Below, piece by piece: positions 55,721 to 64,000 of a stretch of DNA of 64,000 nt. The notes beneath the pieces were generated by a model, which made no database searches, was not told the DNA's origin, and saw only the letters and a program-made list of their open reading frames with translations. The stretch spans positions 1,054,001 to 1,118,000 of the forward strand of contig VWND01000067.1 of NCBI GenBank assembly GCA_009599575.1, written 5' to 3'. The stretch comes from Blumeriella jaapii. Lineage: Eukaryota > Ascomycota > Leotiomycetes > Helotiales > Drepanopezizaceae. Made by a program: the position numbers and the translations under genes. Each line of letters opens with the position of its first letter. Position 1 is the first letter of the stretch.

Positions 55721-56469
55721 AAAGCTTTAAGAATTAAAAAAGTTTTTTTTTGCCAGGCTTCGTAAGGCACGGTTTTAATATCGATATAAAGCGTAGCGTT
55801 AAAATTAAATTAATTTATTTCGATAAAATCGAAAATTATAACTTTTTTCCGATTGCGTAAGATTTCGTATAAAACTTTTTTTTTTTTTTAGCAGAAATTA
55901 AATTCCGATTGCTAAGTTATTAAATCGTTTTTTTATAAATCGGCTGTCAAATAATAAGCTGGAAAATCGGCCGGTAATAAATTCTTCGAATTCGCTAATA
56001 ATTAATTAAAATAGTTATTATTTCGTTTTTTTCGAATTAATCGTTTATTTTTCCGGAAATATTTCTAACGGATTTATTAAAATTTACGAATCGTATTTTG
56101 TTAGCTTTACGCTTGTAAAAAATATTGATATTAATATAAAAAAGTAAAATATATAGGTCGGGTTTGTTTAATACGAAAACGAAATCTTCGAAACTTTTAT
56201 TTTCGAATTAATAGCCAAAAATGTTAATATTAGCTAATTTTATTCGCGATGCTATTTCGATTAATAACGTAAATACTTTTAGCCGAGTATTTTCCAGGTT
56301 TTATTACAGCTTAACGTTTGTTTTAAAATCAAAGCTGGCTATTCGTTTTCCAATAAAACATCGATTAAAAAGATTTTATCGCCGGTGATAATGATTTGAT
56401 TTTGAAAAAATCGGTTTTAATTTTAAAAAAAGATTTTTATTTGGCCGTTTTCGGTGTATTTAAAGCTAA

Positions 56470-56760
56470 CGAGATTTTTTAAAATCTAAAACATTTTAAA
56501 AATAATAAAATAAAAGTATTTTTTTATTATCAAAAAGTTTTTATAAATAATAATATTTTCAACGTCGATTTTAACGTTTCGTATAATTTTATCAAATTTA
56601 ATAATATTTTTATTAACGGTCGTGTAAATTATTCGTTTATCGGTGATAATCGGAATATTATTAGCTTCGGCTTTTTTTTGGTTTATATAATTGATTTCGG
56701 CTTTATTATCGAATAAAGCGAAGGCGGTTGTATTTTTTTTAAGTATTTTTTTTTTTTTAG
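56470..56760 (-). pseudogene. G3 aspartic protease
   Basis: The minus-strand frame reads ALFDNKAEINYINQKKAEAN (near 56675-56740) where the family has LLDSGAEVN, so the catalytic Asp remains and Ser-Gly is changed to Asn-Lys. IPIITDKRIIYTTVNK follows. This lies between gag and RT as expected. Confidence 0.75.
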
Positions 56761-57149
56761 CGCTTTTATAGCCGTGAAAAAATAGTTTCGTCGTTTTAAC
56801 TTTTGAGTTTTTATAACAAAAGCTAAAAGGCTGATTTTTTCCGAAGATTTCTTTTTATCGGCTAAATTAACCGCGGTATTATAAATTTCCTTTTGATTTT
56901 TTTCCAGTTTAAAATTGTTTTTTTTCGAATAATTTTAACTTTTTTATTTTTTTTTAATGCAAAGATTTGTTTGTTAATAATTTTATCGAATTTTTTTTTT
57001 ATATTAAATAAGTCGTTAAATATTAATTTAATCTTTTGTTTTATAATTCTTTTAATGATTTCGTCGACGGCTTCGGAGCTAATATATTTATCGATTCATT
57101 TCTCGCTTCGCATTAATAATAAGCGTTTAAAAGCTGGTATTTTTTAAAT

Positions 57150-58190
57150 GATTTAAACCGGAGTATCGATATCGATATTTTTTATATCGTCGTTAATTTT
57201 TTTTATTATAAGCGTTTTTTAATAGTTTTATCGGTTTTTTTTCGAATTTAAAATTTTTTTTTTTTCGATTTTAACGTTTTTTTTTATATTAATCGGTTTA
57301 GCGAATAAAACAGAAGCATTTTGCTTTTTTATGATTCGCTGGTTTAATTATATAGTTATAATATTTGCAAATGCGATAATTGCATTAGCAATATATATAT
57401 TTGTTTTTTATTTATATATTTGAATTTTATTTATATTTAAAATAAAAGTTTTCTTTTTGATTAATACGCTTTCGAAAATGTTTTTTTTTATTAATAAAAA
57501 TCGTTTTCGCGTTTTTTCTGTTTTCTAAACAGTCGTTTTATTTCGTATTTTTTATTTTTAAGCGAATAATATTTAACCAGCTTTAGTTTTCCGCTTTATT
57601 AAAAAAGCTTATTTCTGTTTTTATCGGTCCGAAGCAGATCGCTTTGTATTTATTAATATAGCAGATTTTATTATTTATATAAAAATTAAATGTTTTGCAT
57701 TTAAAGCGAATATAAGGTTTTTCGTAGTGAATTTTTTTGTTATTATAAAACTTATATTTAGGGCCACGAAGTTTGTTTTGATAGTTATTTTTATTATTTT
57801 GATAGCCGCGATTTTGGTTTCCGCGTTGATTTTCTTTTTTCTTTTGATAATCGTTATTATAAATAATATTTCGCTGATTTTAATCGCTAATACAGAAAGG
57901 TTATTATTAGGCAGTTATTACTTTTACGATGGCTTTCGCACGGTTCAGGATTGCCTAACCGTAATTTCAAACGTTTTTGAAACGTATTATATTTTTGTAA
58001 TTTAATAATTATACGCAAAATAAAAGAAGCTATTAAAGGTTATATAATATAGCTGCGAACAATATTATATAAAAGGTTTTTTAAGCCGTAATAGCGAAAT
58101 ATCGAAGTCGATTTTGATTGCGAATTTAAAAAATGCATCGGCGAATGTATAAAAACGAAACACCGAAGTTTGAATTTTTGCGTAAATTAT
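57150..58190 (-). pseudogene. G3 gag remnant
   Basis: Minus-strand frame with RGYQNNKNNYQNKLRGPKYK (near 57740-57800), KPYIRFKCKTFNFYINNKIC and FGPIKTEISFFNKAEN further left: an Asn/Gln/Arg-rich gag tail. The expected N-terminal capsid is too short to fit between 58005 and the LTR at 58195, so the gag is partly deleted. A short stretch at 57895-57965 is little RIPed. Confidence 0.55.
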
Positions 58191-58194
58191 TAAA

Positions 58195-58461
58195 TATAAA
58201 AATAGATAGAAAAACCAGATTAATACGGCTATATGTCGGTGGGTAAAATAGTTTAGAAAATCCCTAGAAAAGACTGAAAAAAGGAAAAGAAGAATGAATA
58301 AAGGTATGAATTAGACTGCGTGTTTATAATATTATTTAAAAAGGTGCTTTGTTCTTATATCTGTTGAAGGTAGTCAATGGCAGGGGGTTTCGGAGGGGTC
58401 TATGCCTCGATTATAGCTAAAACTATCAAATCCTATTAATACAAAGTATTACCGTTTTACA
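58195..58461 (-). repeat. 267-bp LTR (copy B), probable G3 5' LTR
   Basis: 267 bp matching 681-947 in the opposite orientation, read on the minus strand TGTAAAACGGTAATAC...TATTTTTATA. The edge at 58461 is less RIPed (GACCCCTCCGAAACCCCCTG), so by the pattern seen in other elements this is the outer edge and the interior lies to the left, on the minus strand, consistent with G3. Flanks (TTAAA left, CTAAT right) do not match, so it is not a solo LTR. Confidence 0.65.
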
Positions 58462-60900
58462 CTAATAAAATCGAGCGAAAAAAAAAACGGCAAAAAATAA
58501 TATTTTCAATCGAAATTAAAAAAGCCAAAAGCGAAACTCGTACGAAACGAGCTTTATCGACTGCGACGCGGAAAAGAATTGCGTAATTTAAAAATTATTA
58601 ATTAAATATAAATGAAAATCAATTTAAAAACGTATTAATTTATTTACGATTAAAAAAAAAGTAATTATTTACGGTACGCATACGTAATTTATTCGCGCTA
58701 TTAATAATTATATAATAATTAAAAAATATACAAAGCGATTTCGTAGCTTGAAATATTAATATTCCAAGGGTTTTATTTATTTTGGGATTTCTTTAATTAC
58801 GAAATATTAATTTTGTTATAAGCTTTCGAATTAAATCGTAGCGATATTTAATCGAACGCTTACAATTTAGTTTACGCTTTTAAACAATAGAACTAATATT
58901 TACGTAGCGCTTCCGACGTTATTATTATGCGTATAAATTATTACAATCTGAAATATTTTTTTACGAAAAAACGCTTAAATAAACGTTAAGCGAAATAAGC
59001 CGACGAGCTAGTTAAATACGATTTTGCAATCAAATATAAAACGAAAGTTTTTAATTTGGCGGTTGGTTTTTACCGCCGGCCGAATTTAAAAAAATATTTA
59101 TAAAAAAAAAATAAGCAGCTGCTTACGCTGCATCGTAAGCTAAAATTAATTTATTTAAGAAATTTTAAAATGTTTTCCGCAGTAAAAACACCCTTGAAAT
59201 TCAGAGCATAAACTATTTCGCGCCGATAAATATTCGAAGCTTTTATTAACGGAATTAAGAAATAAAAAATATACGAAAAAAAGCCAAATGAAAAGTTTTT
59301 TCGCCGGATTGTTTTTTGCTAATATTATTAATTACAAATAATTTATATTACGAAGCGTAGCTACTGTATTGCTATAATCCGAAACGGCTAATAACGAGCT
59401 AGCAAAACAGATTCACAGAACTATTTTTAAATTGCAAAAATTTGATTTTTTTGTATTATAAAAAACGTACGAATCAGTTTCGCAAAGCAATCGAGCCGAA
59501 TTCGAGGAATATTAGCGTATAAGCCAAAATAATTTATAACGTTACAAAAAACGTGCGTATATTTCGAATAAAAGCGTTATTAAAAACGAAACATTAAAAA
59601 TTAATTACGACGATCCGACCGCCGGCTATTAGAATTTTCGACGAACGTTAAAATTAATTAAAAAAATTCTGGCCTGGTTTACGAAGCGACGTAAAAGGTT
59701 ACGTTAATACATATGCGAAATGCTAAAAAGACAAATTTAAAAAGCATTGATCCTATAGCAAATTAGCTTTTTTTTCGATTTTTACGAAATTTAAAAAAAA
59801 AAGTAACCATAGATTTTTTTACGAAACTATTTTTTAGCAAAAAACGAAATCGTATATACGATTCGATATTCGTTATAATAAATTAATATACGAAGCTGTC
59901 GAAATACATACCGATACAAAAAACGATTCCAGCTTTAAATTTAGCTAAAACATTTATATAATATATTTACAAATTTTTTGGCTGTTTTAAAAAAATTACT
60001 ACAAATAAAAAGTCAGTTTTTATTAGCAAATTCTGGTTTTTAATAATATTTCATTTATAAATACGATATCAATTAAGCATCGCTTTTTATTTTTAAACCA
60101 ATGGCCAAACGAAACGTTAAAACCAAATTTTAAAATTTTATCTTCGCATTTATTGCGATTATCGTTAAAATAATTAAGCTACGAAGCTTGTTTTAGCCGA
60201 ATTCACGTATAATAATTCGATATACGCTTTTACGAATCTTATTTTTTTTCGTATATTATACGGCTTTTATTTAAAACTTGGCAGCAACGTCGAAAGCGAC
60301 GTTGTAAAAAAAAAATACCGTCAGCGGAAAAACGATTTAAAATATTAAAACAAAAATTTTTTAATAAAAAGCTAAAAAAGGCTAACGCGAATTATAATAA
60401 GTTTTACGACGCTAAATACAAAAAGACTAGATTTTAAATAAGCGATAAAAATTTTTATTTATTAAAAACCTTCGATAACTGCGACTTTTTCGAAAGCTTT
60501 CAAATAAATAATTAAAGCTTTTCAAAATCAAACGAATTATACACGAGCACGGCTAAGCTTATTAATTCGAGCTGTTTTTAAAAATCGTATTTACGATACT
60601 TTCCACGTTTTTTAACTAAAACCTTGGCAGAATCGGAACGATACCGAGCCGAAAAATAATATAATAAAATTTTAAAAATCTGAAAAATACGAGGTTAATT
60701 TAATACAAACTTATGAAAATACCAGAAAAGGCCGATACTATTTATTTATTAAGCGAAAACTCGTAAAAACCAAAAAATTATTTTACGAACGCAAAAGAAA
60801 TTGTAAAAGAATATTTAAAAATACGACAGATAATAGCAACGGAGCAATAACGAATACGCGTCGTAAAAGCAAAAAAAAAAAAGTAAAAATATTTGAAAAA
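58462..60900 (+). pseudogene. G4: RNase H end and integrase of another Gypsy
   Basis: Plus-strand Gypsy pol remnant. Near 59600-59760 the integrase zinc-binding region reads YDDPTAGY, FWPGLRSDVKGYVNTYAKC (near 59657-59720, overlapping frame), KDKFKKH. Near 60085-60130 and 60330-60420 come post-core blocks with LNQWPNETLKPN, ANANYNKFYDAKYKKTRF and FYLLKTFDNCDFFESF. RT and gag are missing because the segment starts at the LTR at 58461. No LTR of its own is identified. Stops are RIP-type. Confidence 0.7.
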
Positions 60901-62469
60901 CTTCAAAACCATTTTTAAAACGAATCGTTATTCGCATTATCGTTGTTATTTCTATTTTTATTTTTATCGTTATTATTTTTAAATTAAAAAAAAACGGCAA
61001 AGTAAAAAATTATTAATATTAAACGAATTCGCAAAATATTCAATTTATTTTAATTAAAATGCTTACGATAGCCGTAATCGAATCTTATATTACAATTACG
61101 ATAGCTTCGTAGAAATTTAAAATTAAACTCAACTGATTAAAATAAATCCGAGCGACGATTTCGAAACGTCGGAAAATACGTTTTATATTTGCATCGTTAA
61201 ATAAAAGGGCCGGCGCAGCTTAAGCTTTCAAAACAGCAGCAGCCGCAATACCCAAATCAGCAAAAGCGGGCGCAGCAGCAGCGGCAATACGAACCGCAGC
61301 GCGATTCGTACGATTTTCGATTATTATAAAAGCCGAAGCGTTATTTTCTTTCGAACGATTTATATAAGCGTCGTAAATAATAAATTTAATAAAAGTTTTA
61401 GCAAAACCTTTGGCTTTCGCAGCAAATAAATAAAAAGCGCGAGCGGTAAAAACAATATTAAAACGATTTATAAAATCGTTAAGGCCCGAAAAGTTTGCGC
61501 CTCGGCGGCGCGTGCGGTAAAAACCTGTAATTAATTAAAAACGAATCCGAATAAAAATCTAAAAGATTTATAAAAAAAGCATTAAATATACGAAGCTTTG
61601 CAGCGGTTGCATTTTACGCTGAAAAAAACAAAAACGCAAAAAGGCAAAAAAGCCGTTGTAATGCTTTCGCGTGCGATTAGGCGTATATACCGGAAGCAAA
61701 TAAAAGTTATAAGTATTTTAAAAGTTCGCTGCGAACGCGGCGAACTTTTAAAAATAAAAAAAGAATTAATAAGAAAATAAAAATTATAAAAATTAAAAAT
61801 TAAGCAGAAAAGTTGCGACCATTTAAAAGGAAAAAGCTTTTTCAAACGAAAATACGAGCGCTACCGAAAAGAAAAAAAAAAACAGTAAAACAGCTATAAT
61901 TCACGACCGAGAGCTAAAGAATTTACGACCGAAAGCGGAAGAAACCGCACGTTATTTCGAAAGCGTAACGCACGCTATTTACGAAAGCATAATACGCATA
62001 AAACAATTAATCGCTTTCGAAAACCAAATGCCTAAAAAAAAAGGTAATATCAGGAATTTATATTACGTATTTAAATCAGATAATCAGCCAAAATCCTCTG
62101 CCTTTTACTAATTTTCGAATAATATTTTTTACGAATAGGCCGTAAAGGCCAGATAATATTATAAAAGCTGGAAATAATATTCAAATAAAACATTTTATAA
62201 AAATAGTTGCAGAAAAATCAATTATTAAAGTTATATTAAAAAGGATTTATACGAAGGAAAGAAGGTCGGAATAAAGGCTAGAAAAACATATTAAATAGGA
62301 TTCGCCTGGCTTTCTGAACAATACTTTTTTCGAGGATTCCATTCCTTCTATTATATTTATAGGCGCTTTCTACTAGAAATGAAGAAGATAAAAATCAGTT
62401 TGACTATTAACCTAATCTTGTTTAAGTTTTATTATCTGAACTAGTGTTTCCATGCCTTTCAATTCTTAC
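60901..62469. other. Unresolved RIPed repeat DNA
   Basis: A possible plus-strand frame at 61210-61340 is Gln/Arg-rich (KQQQPQYPNQQKRAQQQRQY) and gag-like; another at 61598-61780 reads TLKKTKTQKGKKAVVMLSRA. Neither is assigned. 62060-62470 is less RIPed in parts, with GGATTCGCCTGGC, but shows no gene. The 3' end of G4 should lie within this stretch. Confidence 0.45.
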
Positions 62470-64000
62470 AGAATTTAATTGTATTCGAATTAGTTATTTA
62501 AGCTTTTTTTTTTTTTTGAAAGCTTAAGAATAAATTCAGAAAAGCTTTTCGTAATCGCTTATTAAAAGCTTTTTATTATTGTAAAAATTTTTTATAAATC
62601 TTTCTTGGTTTTTGTAACTTTTACCGACGTTTTTTTCGAAATTACGGTATAATTGCATAGCTTTTGATTTATTACATTAAAACTAACGTTTTTTATGATT
62701 TTATTTTTAATTGGTAAAAAAATCTTCGAATTTTTTATATTAATTAGCTTTAACTATTGCATCAGTTTTATAATATTATAAATGAAAACTTTTTTGTATA
62801 TTAAAAACTGACGCTTTCGACGGTGTAATCGCTTTTGTTTTTTTATAATTTCATAGCGACGATTGATTTCCAGTCGCTTATTTTAGCAAAACTAAATATA
62901 GCTTCGGCAAATCTAAATTACGTCTTACACGATAAAAAAATGTTCGCAATCGTAAGATACCTAAGTAATTTTCGTATTAAATTCATGTGGGTATATGATG
63001 GTGGTTGATTATGCGCATAATCATATAATTATACCACGTGACGACGGTAGGCTGCAAGCGTGCAGCCCTACTTACATATATCCGTGCGATAGCTAGTTTA
63101 CTTTTTAGATCTTTTTCGCAATACAACCCCAGTTATTGCAATATCTCAACTGTGTATATACAACTTTCTTTATGTGATACCAACAATTTATTAGCTTAGT
63201 TTATTGAATCAAAATAATTATTAAATATAAAGCCTTAAGATAATTTATGATTTTCAAATATTTAAACGTTCGATAAGCACGCTGGGCCGAGCTTTTCGCC
63301 GATTGTAATTTTTTTATTACGTATAAACCAAATAAACACAACTTTTTACTTAACGTATTAATACGTCGTACGATTAAATTCGACCGTTAAAACTTTTTTA
63401 AACGTATTTAGCGTTTGCCAACCTTTTTTCGAGCCGATTAAATCGATTACCGTTTTTTAATTAAAAAACTTCGATTTTTTACGGTCTTCGAAAGGTTTTT
63501 GTCGTTGAAAAAGCTGATTTTTTTTTCGCTTTCCGTATTATTAACTAAGTTTTCCACGCTAATCGCATTACTAGCTGCCTGATAATTTTTTGAAAAAAAG
63601 CTGTACGAAACGTTATAAAAAAATAATAATCATTATATTTCGTATAAATTTAAACGCGATCTGCTATTATAATACGATCGCCTAATAATTTTAAACGTTA
63701 ATTATTTACGTTGAGCTTTCGTAAAAAAAATATACGACCAGATATTTACCGCTTATCCCAGCGCTCGCAAAACTACGCAATTGCTTTCGGACCAATATTA
63801 TTAGCGAAGTATAACAGCTTTTGTAAAACAATACTATCGTAATTACTATACTTATCGAAAAATGTTTGTTTAAAAAAATAAACGCCCCGGTTTTTTTCAG
63901 CTTTTTTCTGTTTTTAACCATTTTTAAAAGCATATTAAAATTAAATTTTATAGTTTTAATAAAAACAAATACGATTATAATAAAGTATTCGTAATAGTAA
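62470..64000 (+). mobile_element. Ty3/Gypsy main family, copy F3 (runs off the window)
   Basis: Collinear with F1 28760-30050 (end of RT, RNase H and start of integrase) on the plus strand, e.g. FLGFCNFYRRFFRNYGIIA near 62605. It continues past the window end. It is interrupted by the solo LTR at 62986-63185. Left homology to F1 weakens at about 62470. It is RIPed. Confidence 0.85.
62986..63185. repeat. Un-RIPed solo LTR in F3
   Basis: 200 bp, TGTGGGTATATG...TGTGATACCAACA, flanked by ATTCA (62981-62985) and ATTTA (63186-63190), a 5-bp duplication with one C-to-T change. Read on the minus strand it starts TGTTGGTATCACAT. It includes the palindrome-like GATTATGCGCATAATC (63008-63023) and CACGTGACGACGG. 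No matching element is present in the window. Confidence 0.85.

Larger units (their letters stand above)
50866..58194 (-). mobile_element. Distinct Ty3/Gypsy element G3
   Basis: Minus-strand Gypsy of a family different from F1/R1. From right to left: gag remnant, aspartic protease, RT, RNase H (split by a 1.96-kb insertion at 52578-54536), integrase and an acidic C-terminus ending at 50866. A 267-bp LTR at 58195-58461 abuts its 5' side and is probably its 5' LTR; a matching 3' LTR is not found. It is RIPed throughout. Confidence 0.82.
1..64000. other. RIP-mutated AT-rich transposon block
   Basis: Almost the whole window is AT-rich and composed of transposon relics whose frames are interrupted mostly by TAG and TAA where Trp or Gln is expected, with Asp-to-Asn and Gly-to-Arg/Ser/Asp type replacements. 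Copies of the same LTR differ almost only by C/T and G/A. This is what RIP does in ascomycetes during the sexual cycle. Many of the remaining C residues sit in CpG, as expected if CpA is the preferred substrate. Islands of balanced composition occur at about 4849-5335, 12700-14464, 19146-20964, 38620-40800, 41650-42100, 47576-47767 and 53090-54295. I inferred this by reading; no RIP index was calculated. Confidence 0.9.

Noticed and set aside
56893..58005. Plus-strand hydrophobic frames resembling membrane proteins
   Set aside because: They are antisense to G3 gag; RIPed antisense DNA is Ile/Leu/Phe-rich and mimics membrane segments.
58195..58461. Solo LTR
   Set aside because: The 5-bp flanks TTAAA and CTAAT do not match, so it is more likely part of a full element.

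Overview
The window looks like an AT-rich, gene-free block of heterochromatin from a filamentous ascomycete (Pezizomycotina-type) fungus. Nearly everything recognisable is a transposable element or its relic: Ty3/Gypsy and Ty1/Copia LTR retrotransposons, Tad1-like LINEs, gag-only LTR elements and one Tc1/mariner element. Most copies are saturated with C-to-T and G-to-A changes. Trp and Gln codons have become stops, catalytic Asp has become Asn, and TpA is abundant. This is the signature of repeat-induced point mutation (RIP), a fungal genome defence. I see no intact host gene, rRNA, tRNA or CRISPR array.

Layout. 1-4001: end of an element with a 267-bp LTR, then a 5'-half Gypsy copy on the minus strand (R3). 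4002-5335: AT-rich DNA with a 165-bp tandem repeat, then an un-RIPed LTR-element end. 5336-12265: a plus-strand LINE (L2) split by a complete chromodomain Gypsy (G2, 5692-11471, target duplication TAACG). 12790-14464: a gag-only LTR element. 14465-38818: a minus-strand LINE (L1) split by two copies of one Gypsy family. F1 (15015-31478, GAAAC) itself contains a Copia element (C1, 18598-28633, CTTGG), which contains a young gag-only element (S1, 19146-20964, TTTTT). R1 is 31892-38302 (GAAGG). 38819-40737: an island of ordinary base composition without a recognisable gene. 40738-50233: Gypsy fragments F2 and R2; R2 carries a Tc1/mariner element (41646-43010), a 1,091-bp tandem duplication and a solo LTR. 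50234-58461: a different minus-strand Gypsy (G3) interrupted in its RNase H by a 1.96-kb foldback-like insertion (52578-54536) built of palindromic 16-mers and inverted minisatellite arms. 58462-64000: integrase part of another Gypsy (G4), an unresolved stretch, and a further copy of the main family (F3) with a solo LTR.

How the parts relate. Target-site duplications and reading frames that resume across insertions give a clear nesting order. The main Gypsy family, the gag-only elements and two other LTRs share LTR termini (TGTNACG...) and, where visible, a polypurine tract ending GGGTAG directly before the LTR. This suggests the gag-only elements are mobilised by the Gypsy machinery. The least RIPed sequences are the young insertions (S1, the solo LTRs, the foldback arms) and the outermost edges of full-length elements.

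The least familiar structure is the foldback-like insertion at 52578-54536. Other observations worth a second look are the shared termini of autonomous and gag-only elements, the RIP-free element edges, and an apparent extra coding region after pol in the Copia element.
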